Positions 1-7,147 are shown, counted from the first letter of the stretch. The stretch is DNA of 8,026 bases from CAYLZN01 sp964387935 (GCA_964387935.1 CAYLZN010000273.1:1-8026); one strand, 5' to 3'. Notes: generated by a model not told the origin, from the sequence alone. Numbers and translations: made by a program.

Positions 1-444
1 GTCTGCCTGATCGACGCGGTGGTCGGGGCCAGCGTGCTGGCCGCGCTCATGCTGTACTACGGCGTCTCGATCGGCCCGGCCATCCTGCTGCTGCTGCTCG
101 TCGTCGCCGTGCACGTCGTGTTCACGGCCGCGCTCGCCCTGCTACTGGCCATGGCCAACCTATTCCTGCGTGACGTCAAGTACCTGTTCGACGTGATCCT
201 CACCGTGTGGATGTTTGTCACCTCGGTGCTCTATCCTGCGGCGGTGATCGAGGGCAAGGCACGGACCCTTGTCGCGCTGAACCCGATGACGCCCATCGTC
301 GACGCCTACCGGGCGGTGATTCTCTACGGCCAGCTGCCCGACCCTGCCGCCTTCGGGGCGGTGGCGGCGCTGTCGTTGCTGCTGCTCGCGCTCAGTTGGC
401 GACACTTCCACCGGGCGGAGCTGAGATTCGCCGAGATGATCTGA
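1..444 (+). CDS. ABC-2 type transporter permease, Wzm-like (5' truncated)
   Basis: This is the C-terminal 147 residues of an inner-membrane permease that would form the channel of an ABC glycan exporter (O-antigen, capsule or teichoic-acid type). The reading frame is open to the first base, so the true start lies upstream; the GTG at 19 is only an internal codon. About four hydrophobic segments are visible (residues roughly 4-20, 25-52, 62-80 and 118-132). The segment with NLFLRDVKYLFD, SVLYPAAVIEG and then ALNPMTPIVDAYRAVI is the conserved pattern of Wzm/TagG/KpsM-type permeases, where RD and the LNP...R stretch contact or precede the ATPase interface. The stop overlaps the next start (TGATG), so the ATPase is translationally coupled and is its obvious partner. 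Family assignment is firm; the transported substrate is inferred from neighbours. Confidence 0.9.
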   Translation, partial: VCLIDAVVGASVLAALMLYYGVSIGPAILLLLLVVAVHVVFTAALALLLAMANLFLRDVKYLFDVILTVWMFVTSVLYPAAVIEGKARTLVALNPMTPIVDAYRAVILYGQLPDPAAFGAVAALSLLLLALSWRHFHRAELRFAEMI

Positions 445-1676
445 TGGCAGACGCGCCTCCGATTGTCGTCGACGGTGTGTGGAAGAAGTTCCGCAAGGGC
501 CAGCACTACGACAGCCTGCGGGATCTGATCCCGGGCCTGGCACGCGCCGGCGTACGCCGCGACCGCGAGGGCGCTCTCCGCGCGCACGAGTTCTGGGCGC
601 TCCGCGACGTGTCTTTTCAGGTCCCCCGCGGCGAGGCCCTGGGGATCATCGGTCCCAATGGCGGAGGGAAGTCGACGCTGCTCAAGCTGCTCACGAGGAT
701 TCTCGGGCCCACTCGGGGCCGGTGCGTGGCCAGCGGCCGCATCGGCGCGCTCATCGAAGTCGCTGCCGGGTTTCACGCCGACCTGACCGGCCGCGAAAAC
801 GTGTACCTCCAGGGGGCCATCCTCGGCATGGCGCGCGAGGAGGTGGACCGCCGCTTCGACGCCATCGTGGACTTCGCCGGCCTCGAGGGATTCATCGACA
901 CCCCAGTCAAGCGCTACTCGTCGGGCATGAGTGCGCGGCTGGGGTTTTCCATTGCCGCCCATCTGGAGCCGGACGTCCTCGTAATCGACGAAGTCCTCGG
1001 CGTCGGAGACGCCTCCTTCCAGGAGAGGTGCGCGGAGCGCATGCAGGAGTTCAAGCGGCAGGGCGTGGCCCTGGTGTTCGTCTCGCACAACCTGCGGGCG
1101 GTCAGCACCCTGTGCGACACGGTGCTCTACGTCGACGCGGCGCCGGTCGCGATGGGTGATCCCACGATGGTGCTCGAGCGCTACCTGACCGACCGGTGCG
1201 CCGACAGCGCTCCTGTGACCTCGGGTGAACTGATGGGCATCGGCACGTCGCTGGCCGGCGCGTCGGGCCCCATCGACTCGGGAATCGCGCCGGGCACCCC
1301 GCTGCAGTTCACCGTCCATCTCCAGGCCCAGCGACCCACAGGCGACTACCGCGTCGCCTTCCGCGTGTATCGCTCCACGGACGGCCTCCCTGTGTACGAT
1401 GCCAGCTGGACGGGCGAGGAACTGGGAGTCCCCGTCGCGCTGCCCGGCGACCAGTTGACGGTCACCTTCGACTTCGCGGCCCACCTGACACGCGGGCACT
1501 ACCATCTGGCGTACCACGTGTACCACCGGCCGTCGCGCTCGTTCATCGCCCACCAGCGCCCCGCCGGGAGCTTTGTCGTCGATGAGGCGCGCACGTATGC
1601 GGGCGTCGCCGATCTCGCCGTCCATCCGCGCGCCGCCATTGACGCCGCGGGCCTGACACTGGCCCGGGAGGCGTAA
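444..1676 (+). CDS. Wzt-type ABC transporter ATP-binding protein with C-terminal glycan-recognition domain
   Basis: This 410-residue cytoplasmic ATPase would power the adjacent permease. The ABC domain shows Walker A GPNGGGKST at residues 70-78 (Gly replaces the commoner Ala in GAGKS), the family-typical AAGFHADLTGRENV around 107-120, signature YSSGMSARLGF at 158-168, Walker B DVLVIDE at 177-183, D-loop GVGD at 186-189 and the H-loop histidine at 215. Residues about 260-390 form a separate beta-rich domain of the Wzt C-terminal type, with a typical core LQFTVHLQAQ and a later HYHLAYHVYH. In characterised Wzt proteins that domain binds the terminal modification of the glycan and sets export specificity. 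The ATG at 444 was chosen because it overlaps the permease stop and because the reading frame further upstream only shadows the permease. It converges on the minus-strand gene 19 bp away. Confidence 0.95.
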   Translation: MADAPPIVVDGVWKKFRKGQHYDSLRDLIPGLARAGVRRDREGALRAHEFWALRDVSFQVPRGEALGIIGPNGGGKSTLLKLLTRILGPTRGRCVASGRIGALIEVAAGFHADLTGRENVYLQGAILGMAREEVDRRFDAIVDFAGLEGFIDTPVKRYSSGMSARLGFSIAAHLEPDVLVIDEVLGVGDASFQERCAERMQEFKRQGVALVFVSHNLRAVSTLCDTVLYVDAAPVAMGDPTMVLERYLTDRCADSAPVTSGELMGIGTSLAGASGPIDSGIAPGTPLQFTVHLQAQRPTGDYRVAFRVYRSTDGLPVYDASWTGEELGVPVALPGDQLTVTFDFAAHLTRGHYHLAYHVYHRPSRSFIAHQRPAGSFVVDEARTYAGVADLAVHPRAAIDAAGLTLAREA

Positions 1677-1695
1677 GCCCCCGCCTGCAGCCGAG

Positions 1696-2928
1696 TCAGG
1701 CCGGTTCGTTCCGCCTGGTGCGCGGGGCCGTTGCGCCCAGTCCTCGTCTCGTCCACGCGCGCAGCGGTCCCAGGAAGTGGCTCCGGAGCCGGCGCAGGTA
1801 GTGTGGCAGGAGGGCGCTGTGCTCCGGCAGACCGAGTCGCGCTCGCATGAACGGCGCGGACGGGAAGGCGAGATACGCGGTCATGACCAAGCGCGACGGC
1901 CAACGCGGCGGCCTGAGCGCAAGGGCAACCAGCGAGAGGCGCTCGGCCTGCTGCATGTCGCGCAAGAGGCGTTCGCAGCCAGCCGGGTCTCGGTCGGCGG
2001 CCTCGCCCAGCGCAGCCAGGGTGTCATCCGGCACCGGTGCCGACAGCGCCCCGCGGAGGTACGACAGCGTGACGAGGAGCGTCACCGCCAGGCCTCCGTC
2101 GGTGGCCCGCGACACGACGGTGCCGAAATCGCCGGGCGTCGCCTTCATCGTGAGGAACCACGCGTCACACAGCCACCGCAGCGTCTCGCGATCAGGACGC
2201 ACCGGCGCGCAGCCGCAGGTGTGCACGAGCGCATCGGCCTGGCACAGCGTGCGCACGGCCACGCCGGCGATGGAGGCGGGAACCGCGCGGGTCCGGATCT
2301 CCAGGACCGGAACGTCGTACTGCAGTCCCGGAAACACCTCGGCCTGGAGGAACACCGGCATGCACGACCGATGGTGCAGGGTCACCGGGTCTCCCGGGGA
2401 GCGCTCGTGCGGGTCCACGACAAGGCCCGCGCGCTCGAGCACGCGCCGTCCTGCGTCCAGGGCAGCTCCATCGGTCACCCACACGCGCAGGCCGTGACTG
2501 TGTCGCGTGGCTGGATCGGGATACACGGCATCGGCGATCGCGCTGCCCTCGAGCACGACGCCGTCGATCCCTGCCCCCGTCAGCGCGCTCAGCACCTCGC
2601 GACACACCCGTGTGTAACTGCGATACCGCACGGTCTCGCGCAGGTACGCGGTCCGGAGGTAAGTCAGGAAGCGCCGATCGCTCGTCAGCCCCCCTCGACG
2701 AACCGCCGTGAAGAAGAGCGGAAGCAGGCCCTTGAGTCCCTCGACGGGCCCCTCGAAGGCGTCGCGGGGATCCCGATGCGCGGCACGCCAGGTTCTCCAG
2801 GCCGCCTCCCCCGCCTGGCCCTCCAGGAGGCAGGCCCGCAGGAGCGCGCGATGGTCGGGCGTGAAGAGGATGTCGGCCAGCACGCGGCCGAGCGGGGGCG
2901 TCGACTCCGGAAACGTCACAGGGTCCAT
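1696..2928 (-). CDS. Nucleotidyltransferase-fold family protein (NTP_transf_5 type) with degenerate catalytic motif
   Basis: This 410-residue protein resembles the large 'nucleotidyltransferase family' (polymerase-beta fold) proteins found beside lasso-peptide and polysaccharide genes. The match is the stretch VVLEGSAIADAVYPDPATR (residues 124-142), equivalent to the usual V-L-L-K-G-x-A-L...Y-P-D-P...R, and a C-terminal part with FPSAPFMRARLGL followed by LLPHYLRRL, a common ending of the family. The usual acidic pair after the arginine (R-P-x-x-D-I-D-L-L-V) reads RHSHGLRVWV at 142-151, so Gly and Arg stand where metal-binding Asp residues are expected, and the LKG lysine is Glu. A cysteine-rich patch, HTCGCAP, lies mid-protein. 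It is the last gene of the minus-strand unit, 18 bp after a GT2 gene, with no clear Shine-Dalgarno sequence. It may bind a substrate or nucleotide rather than catalyse transfer. Family assignment is moderate; function is unknown. Confidence 0.72.
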   Translation of the reverse strand: MDPVTFPESTPPLGRVLADILFTPDHRALLRACLLEGQAGEAAWRTWRAAHRDPRDAFEGPVEGLKGLLPLFFTAVRRGGLTSDRRFLTYLRTAYLRETVRYRSYTRVCREVLSALTGAGIDGVVLEGSAIADAVYPDPATRHSHGLRVWVTDGAALDAGRRVLERAGLVVDPHERSPGDPVTLHHRSCMPVFLQAEVFPGLQYDVPVLEIRTRAVPASIAGVAVRTLCQADALVHTCGCAPVRPDRETLRWLCDAWFLTMKATPGDFGTVVSRATDGGLAVTLLVTLSYLRGALSAPVPDDTLAALGEAADRDPAGCERLLRDMQQAERLSLVALALRPPRWPSRLVMTAYLAFPSAPFMRARLGLPEHSALLPHYLRRLRSHFLGPLRAWTRRGLGATAPRTRRNEPA

Positions 2929-2946
2929 CGAGGCCGGCCCGGCGGA

Positions 2947-3660
2947 TCAGAGGCCGCTGGCCAGCCTGGCCGCCGCAGCGCGGCGACGGTTCAGCGCAGC
3001 CTTGACCACTTCGGCCATGTCACCTTTCAGCTCGTTGGCACGCACGCGCGTAATGTTGGTGCGGTGGACACGACGGTAGACCAGCACCTCCGGCAGCGGG
3101 CGTATGCGGACCCCGAACTCGTCGGCACGAATGAACCAGTCGGTGTCGCTGCCCACGCGCAGGGTGACGTCGAATCCTCCCACCATCGCGAAGACACGCC
3201 GGTGCGCCAGTAGGCCCTGGAGCAGGCTGCCGAGCTGCGGCGAGGTCATGGCCCAGTCGTCGAGGCGCTCGCGCTCGTGCTGCAGCTCCTCGATCCAGAA
3301 GTTCTGGGCGTAGGCCCGGCAGACGTCGACATCGGGATGCGCGTCGAGGCAGGCGAGCTGTCGTTCGAGCTTCTCCGGATGCAGCACGTCGTCGGCATCC
3401 ATGAACGAGAGGTAGGCCCCGGAGGCCCTCGCGAGCCCGGTATTGCGGGCCACGCCCGGACCCAGGTTGGGCTGCCACAGGCGCACGATCCGGTCGCCGT
3501 ACGCATCCAGCGCTGCCGCCGTGCCGTCGGTCGACCCGTCGTCGACCACGATCACTTCCAGGGGACGCTGGGTCTGTGCCAGCACGCTGTCGAGCGCCTC
3601 TGCCAGATAGCGCTCACCGTTGAAGACGGGCATGATCACACTGATCAGTCGCGCGGTCAC
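2947..3660 (-). CDS. Glycosyltransferase family 2 protein (copy A)
   Basis: This 237-residue GT-A-fold enzyme is expected to transfer a sugar from a nucleotide sugar during assembly of a glycan or glycoconjugate in the cytoplasm. It opens with SVIMPVFNGERYLAEALDSV, followed by VVDDGSTDG (residues 39-46) for nucleotide binding, DADD (88-91) as the metal-binding D-x-D, and GSDTDWFIRA (170-179) near the usual catalytic-base region. RRVHRTNIT (196-204) ends the fold. There is no transmembrane segment, so it is a soluble, short GT2. The GTG start is supported by GGAGG six bases upstream. It lies 29 bp after the PqqD-like gene. It aligns almost without gaps to the other GT2 in this unit (5531-6271), including a shared NFW at 120-122. 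Donor and acceptor cannot be read from the sequence. Confidence 0.93.
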   Translation of the reverse strand: MTARLISVIMPVFNGERYLAEALDSVLAQTQRPLEVIVVDDGSTDGTAAALDAYGDRIVRLWQPNLGPGVARNTGLARASGAYLSFMDADDVLHPEKLERQLACLDAHPDVDVCRAYAQNFWIEELQHERERLDDWAMTSPQLGSLLQGLLAHRRVFAMVGGFDVTLRVGSDTDWFIRADEFGVRIRPLPEVLVYRRVHRTNITRVRANELKGDMAEVVKAALNRRRAAAARLASGL

Positions 3661-3666
3661 ACGGAA

Positions 3667-3671
3667 CCTCC
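3667..3671 (-). promoter_or_regulatory. Ribosome binding site deciding the GTG start of GT2 copy A
   Basis: The minus strand reads GGAGG here, with six bases before the GTG at 3658-3660. An ATG slightly further upstream (3675-3677) is out of frame, so the GTG is the best start. Confidence 0.7.
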
Positions 3672-3689
3672 GCTCATCCCGGGAAGTGG

Positions 3690-4148
3690 TCAGACGGCCG
3701 CGCCCCCGGCGGCGAGATCCTGCTCGAGGTCGGGCAGCGGCGGGTCCAGCGCGAAGAAGTGCGCCATGTCGCCGTACTTCTGAAGCACCGGACGGACGTA
3801 GACCTCGCGCCCCGCGGGCGTTTCGCTGCCCCAGGCCACGACGGGCTGCGGCCCCTCGGCGATGCTGACGAGCTCCTCCCGGACGAGATCCGCGGCCAGG
3901 GCCTTGATGTCCTCGCAGGCAGCCTCGGCGGACACCTCGAAGCGCCGCCGCAGGCAGGCGGCGATGGCATCAAGGCTCTGCTGAGCCGAGATACCTTCCC
4001 AGACCACGGCGCCCGCTCCCTCAAGGCTGTAGTAGTACCCGTTCGCCAGGTTGATGATGATCGCTTCGCCATCGATGACTTTGGCGGCGATCTCTGCGGA
4101 GCGGGGTGAGAGGCGGTCGCTTCCGATCGGTTCACGTGATGTCGTCAT
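3690..4148 (-). CDS. PqqD-like peptide chaperone / RRE-fold protein with a C-terminal leader-like tail
   Basis: This 152-residue soluble protein has a PqqD-type (RiPP recognition element) domain at about residues 20-97. The visible pattern is AIIINLANGYYYSLEGAGAV and VWEGI, then a region with the spacing of I...L..RFEVS...A..D and a final LVREELV. PqqD domains bind leader segments of peptides and present them to modifying enzymes. PqqD itself is about 90 residues; here about 50 more follow, containing YVRPVLQKYGDM (117-128) and FALDPPLPDLE (132-142). The tail resembles the Y-x-x-P-x-L-x-x-x-G leader motif of lasso precursors. The ATG start has GGAG nine bases upstream, overlapping the end of the GT4-like gene, whose stop is only 3 bp away. 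An HPr-kinase-like gene in the same unit fits the uncharacterised pairing of HprK-related kinases with PqqD proteins. The domain call is good; the client is unknown. Confidence 0.85.
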   Translation of the reverse strand: MTTSREPIGSDRLSPRSAEIAAKVIDGEAIIINLANGYYYSLEGAGAVVWEGISAQQSLDAIAACLRRRFEVSAEAACEDIKALAADLVREELVSIAEGPQPVVAWGSETPAGREVYVRPVLQKYGDMAHFFALDPPLPDLEQDLAAGGAAV

Positions 4149-4151
4149 CGT

Positions 4152-5534
4152 TCAGCACTCCGAGGGGCACGTGGCCCGCGTATGAATGGCACGTCTGCCG
4201 AGGTGCCGACCCTCCCGCAGGCGCGAGTAGAGCGCGGCGGTCTTCGCCTTGACCACGTCGTGGCTGTAGCGCGCCCGCACCAGCGCCGCCGCGTTCACGG
4301 CGAGCCGGCTCCTGAACTCGCCGTCGTCGAGCAGTCGATCGCAGGCGCTGGCGAACGCCTCAGGCGAGTCGGCAAGGACCAGGTGGTGATCGGGCGTGAC
4401 CTCGAGGCCTTCGGCGCCCATGGTCGTCGATACGACCGGTACCCCGTGGGCGAACGCTTCGAGGACCTTGATGCGGGTCCCGCCACCTGCCCGCAGTGGA
4501 ACGACGGCGAGCCTGGCGCGACGGTACCAGGGCGCGACATCGGGAACTTCGCCAGCGAAGATCACGCCGGGTACGCTGCGCATCGCATCCGCAAGCGCCT
4601 CCGGCGCCGCCCGACCCACGATGCCGACACGAACCGGGCCTGCCCGCAGCTGTCGGAGGCGCGGCAGGATCTCGTCGCGAAACCAGCCGAGGCCGTCGAT
4701 GTTCGGGAAGTACTCGAGCGAGCCCACGAACAGGCAGTCGAGATCCTGGGCGGCCGCCTCTGGACTCCGCACCTCCACGGCGTTGGGGACGACGTGCAGC
4801 GTCTGGAGGCCGTGCCGCGCGCGGAACTCCGACGCGTCACGGGAGGAGCAGACCAGGACCGCATCGAAGGCCGGGAGGTACTCGGCCTCCATCCGGGCGA
4901 ATGCCTGCGCGTCGCGAGCGGCCGCCTCGCCGGCCAGCGCTTCCCCGTGCAGTTGGTGCAGCCGCGACAGTCGCCCGTACTTCGTCGACTCGTCGTCGTC
5001 CATGTCGAGGACGCAGACCGGAGGCGCGCCGTTGCCGGTCTGGTAGGGCTCGCCGAAGGGTGCCATGTAGAGCCGCATCACATGGACGACGTCGTAGTGC
5101 GCGCCGGCGAACCATGTCGCGGCTTCCCTGACCGCCTCATCGGTGGCATGCCGCGCCACGGCCGGCAGCGAGGCGAGGCGCACGGAACGGGCGGACGCCC
5201 TCCGGGCCCGGGCCGCATGCGCGAAGACGCTGTCGAGTGTCTCGGCGCTTCGCGCGCCCGTGACCTGGAGCGTGAACACCGCACGATAGAGGGCCCCGGC
5301 GGCATCGTCGGCCCGGACGGTCGATTGCACGGCGACGCGGTGCACGCGATCGGTGACAAACGGAGGAAGCGCGCGGACGTCCGCCGGTCCAGAGACGGTG
5401 ATGACCAGCAGGTCCACCTCGTGGTCGCGGGCCAGGGCGTCGAGCAGCATGCCAGCCCGCATCGCCAGGCCGTTGCCCGTGGCCGCCGGCAGCACAGGCG
5501 AGATGAACAGCAGGCGGGGTGCCGAGGTCGTCAC
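4152..5534 (-). CDS. Glycosyltransferase, GT-B fold (GT4 / glycosyl transferases group 1)
   Basis: This 460-residue protein would be a retaining, nucleotide-sugar-dependent glycosyltransferase of the cytoplasm or inner membrane face. The N-terminal Rossmann domain starts with LLFISPVLPAATGNGLAMR and contains YDVVHVMRLYMAP (147-159) and CVLDMDDDEST (174-184). That last feature, V-L-D-x-D-D, is common in a subgroup of exopolysaccharide GT4 enzymes. The C-terminal nucleotide-binding domain has HVVPNAVE (247-254), LFVGSLEYFPNIDGLGWF (268-285) and the decisive GGGTRIKVLEAFAHGVPVVS (350-369), in which the glutamate of the E-x7-E-like motif sits in LEA. The start is GTG, overlapping the upstream GT2 stop as GTGA, with GAGG seven bases before it. 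The final 20 residues are basic and end in CPSEC, beyond the conserved fold. Sugar and linkage cannot be predicted. Confidence 0.92.
   Translation of the reverse strand: MTTSAPRLLFISPVLPAATGNGLAMRAGMLLDALARDHEVDLLVITVSGPADVRALPPFVTDRVHRVAVQSTVRADDAAGALYRAVFTLQVTGARSAETLDSVFAHAARARRASARSVRLASLPAVARHATDEAVREAATWFAGAHYDVVHVMRLYMAPFGEPYQTGNGAPPVCVLDMDDDESTKYGRLSRLHQLHGEALAGEAAARDAQAFARMEAEYLPAFDAVLVCSSRDASEFRARHGLQTLHVVPNAVEVRSPEAAAQDLDCLFVGSLEYFPNIDGLGWFRDEILPRLRQLRAGPVRVGIVGRAAPEALADAMRSVPGVIFAGEVPDVAPWYRRARLAVVPLRAGGGTRIKVLEAFAHGVPVVSTTMGAEGLEVTPDHHLVLADSPEAFASACDRLLDDGEFRSRLAVNAAALVRARYSHDVVKAKTAALYSRLREGRHLGRRAIHTRATCPSEC
4158..4161 (-). promoter_or_regulatory. Ribosome binding site of the PqqD-like gene
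   Basis: The minus strand reads GGAG nine bases before the ATG at 4146-4148. It lies just before the stop codon of the preceding glycosyltransferase gene, so the two genes are probably translationally coupled. Confidence 0.5.
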
Positions 5535-6271
5535 GCCACGCCCTCGCGGGCGTCGTCAGCAGCGGCAGAGGCGGCTGTGCGCTGGCGCTGCCGGATCCGA
5601 TCGATCGACGCCTTGAACACGTGGGCGAGCGTCTCGGCCCGCACGGCAGGGAACTCTCGTGTCATGTTGTGAGGGTGTACTCGCCTGAAGACCAGCACCT
5701 CTTCCAGCCAGGCCCCGGGCACCTGCGCCTCCGCCGCACGCAGGTACCAGTCGGTGTCCTCGCAGAATCGGCGAGAGGGATCGAAGCGGCCGATCCGGTC
5801 GAAGACGCGGCGCCTGGCCAGCACCGCCTGCATGACGACGCCGCGGAACAGTTTGGGCAGCTGCCGTTCGTCCAGCCGCGCCTGCTCCTCGGCGCGATCG
5901 CCGTCCCAGAAGTTCTCCACGAGACAGACCGAGAGGTCCATGCCTGGCTGGGCCCGGAAGTGGGCGAGCTGGCGCTCCAGCTTCCGCGGGTGCCAGAGGT
6001 CGTCGGCGTCCTGGAAGGCGATGAACTCGCCGTGCGCACACGCCAGCGCCGTGTTGCGCGCGGCGGCCGGCCCCCGGTTCGCCTGGTGCAGGACGACCAC
6101 CCGCGGGCCGTAGGAAGCGAGGATCTCGCGGGAGGCATCCGTCGAGCCGTCGTCGACCGCGATGATCTCGAGGGGGTCGTGCTGCTGCGCCAGTACGGAG
6201 TCCAGCGACTCGCAAAGGTAGCGTGCGGCGTTGTAGACCGGGACGATGACGGTGACGAGCGGCTGGTTCAT
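5531..6271 (-). CDS. Glycosyltransferase family 2 protein (copy B)
   Basis: This is a 246-residue soluble GT-A-fold enzyme. It starts TVIVPVYNAARYLCESLDSV, followed by AVDDGSTDA (38-46), QDADD (87-91) and CEDTDWYLRA (170-179). The last is the classic E-D-x-D-W/Y-x region that supplies the catalytic base in many GT2 enzymes, and FRRVHPHNMT (195-204) closes the fold. Motif positions match copy A (2947-3660) to within a residue, and both carry NFW at 120-122 followed by a charged stretch, so the two are paralogues of one subfamily. The ATG overlaps the stop of the HPr-kinase-like gene (ATGA at 6268-6271), and its own stop overlaps the GT4-like start (GTGA), so translation is coupled on both sides. 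An AGAAGG lies seven bases before the ATG. Substrate is not predictable. Confidence 0.93.
   Translation of the reverse strand: MNQPLVTVIVPVYNAARYLCESLDSVLAQQHDPLEIIAVDDGSTDASREILASYGPRVVVLHQANRGPAAARNTALACAHGEFIAFQDADDLWHPRKLERQLAHFRAQPGMDLSVCLVENFWDGDRAEEQARLDERQLPKLFRGVVMQAVLARRRVFDRIGRFDPSRRFCEDTDWYLRAAEAQVPGAWLEEVLVFRRVHPHNMTREFPAVRAETLAHVFKASIDRIRQRQRTAASAAADDAREGVA
5542..5545 (-). promoter_or_regulatory. Ribosome binding site supporting the GTG start of the GT4-like gene
   Basis: The minus strand reads GAGG here, seven bases before the GTG at 5532-5534. It sits within the last codons of GT2 copy B. Confidence 0.5.
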
Positions 6272-7137
6272 CGCCGTGCCTTCTCCTCGAGGGCCTGCGC
6301 CACCGCGAGTGGGATCGTGCTCAGGTCGCGCCCCAGCTCCAGCCAGACCGCCGGCGTGCGCTCGACGAGCCGCACGAACAGGTCGAAGGTCTCGCGGCGC
6401 GGCCGCGGCATCGACAGCAGCGACGGCGGGACGAGCGCAAAGAGTGCGGCGAACCTCGTGGCCGGTCGGACGGTCGTGACCGCTGCGTCCACGATTCTGG
6501 GCAGGAGAAGGAGGTCGATCGAGGCCGACGTCTCCAGTCGCTGGGCATGAAGCCGGGCGATCGGCAGGAACGACTTCCGTTCGTGCTGATGCGGCGTCGG
6601 CTCGGCGTACGGCGCCAGGTCCGGGAATCGCAGGAGGTGGTGGGGATCGAGCACTGCCGTCGCAAACAGCGAGTGCCCGACGAACGCTCCGTCGTGGCGC
6701 TCCTCGACACCCACGTAGTCGTCGCTGAGGAACCCGCAGCCGCGCAGCAGGCACGCCAGGGTGGTCGTCGACTTGCCGGCCCCACTGCGTCCAGGAATGA
6801 GACCGCCTGTGCCCCCGCGCGTCACGAGACCGGCATGGGCCATCGCGACGCCCCTGGCCCGCAGCGGCTCGAACAGCATCTTGTTGAACGGCTTTGCCCG
6901 CTGGTCGAGATAGGCGCGCTCCGCGGAGCGATACCAGCAGACCACGTGCATGTGGCGCCGGTCGAGCATCATCACCGTCTCTGGGCGGAGGAAGGTGATG
7001 AAGCGATCGTCTGGCGAGTACAGGACCATCCCGTTCGGGCTCAGATCCGGGCTCGTGGGTCGGACGACCGACGTGACCCCCGTGACCGCCTCGTCCCACG
7101 CGTCGATCGTGACGCGCCCCCCTGCGGCGGCGGCCGC
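6268..7137 (-). CDS. HPr kinase-related protein (HprK-like), catalytic C-terminal fragment up to the assembly gap
   Basis: 289 residues are readable in one open frame from the gap to the stop; the ATG at 7027-7029 is internal. The kinase core aligns well with HPr kinase. A histidine in AMAHAGLV (codon at 6835-6837) matches the catalytic His of the HprK M-H-G-V-L-V segment. The P-loop GRSGAGKST is at 6766-6792, and LSDDYV (about 6712-6729) matches the HprK A-D-D-R-V acidic pair. Canonical HprK has GKSE where this has GKST, and I do not see the R-G-x-G-x-I-N signature linked to phosphorylase activity, so a kinase-only or divergent role is likely. No PTS genes are nearby. Related kinases phosphorylate lasso-peptide C-termini (the paeninodin type), and uncharacterised HprK-related proteins pair with PqqD proteins, as here. 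The stop overlaps the GT2 start by 4 bp. Substrate unknown. Confidence 0.85.
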   Translation of the reverse strand, partial: AAAAAGGRVTIDAWDEAVTGVTSVVRPTSPDLSPNGMVLYSPDDRFITFLRPETVMMLDRRHMHVVCWYRSAERAYLDQRAKPFNKMLFEPLRARGVAMAHAGLVTRGGTGGLIPGRSGAGKSTTTLACLLRGCGFLSDDYVGVEERHDGAFVGHSLFATAVLDPHHLLRFPDLAPYAEPTPHQHERKSFLPIARLHAQRLETSASIDLLLLPRIVDAAVTTVRPATRFAALFALVPPSLLSMPRPRRETFDLFVRLVERTPAVWLELGRDLSTIPLAVAQALEEKARR

Positions 7138-7147
7138 NNNNNNNNNN
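7138..7147. other. Assembly gap (10 Ns) inside the HPr kinase-related gene
   Basis: Ten ambiguous bases interrupt the gene next to a GC-rich run (GCGGCGGCGGCCGC on its left), a typical place for sequencing dropout. The reading frames of the two flanking pieces do not agree across 10 bases. A gap whose length is a multiple of three would join them, so 10 is probably a placeholder. Confidence 0.97.

Noticed and set aside
207..443. 5' extension of the ATPase reading frame upstream of 444
   Set aside because: It overlaps the permease out of frame, encodes no family sequence, and the ATPase N-terminus from the ATG at 444 already matches the expected length.
1669..1701. Small inverted repeats between the convergent stops (AGGCG/CGCCT and GCCTG/CAGGC) as a bidirectional terminator
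   Set aside because: Stems are only 5 bp, they overlap each other and there is no T-run on either strand; such pairs are expected by chance in this GC content.
3690..4148. Complete lasso-peptide cluster
   Set aside because: Only the PqqD-like, kinase-like and nucleotidyltransferase-fold proteins are present; no cyclase, leader protease or separate precursor ORF is seen in the window.
4182..5672. Long plus-strand open frame (496 codons) opposite the GT4-like gene
   Set aside because: It is the GC-rich antisense shadow of a gene with strong family motifs; its translation is rich in Arg/Gly/His with no recognisable domain. The same applies to 1777-3213 and 5519-6550 on the plus strand.
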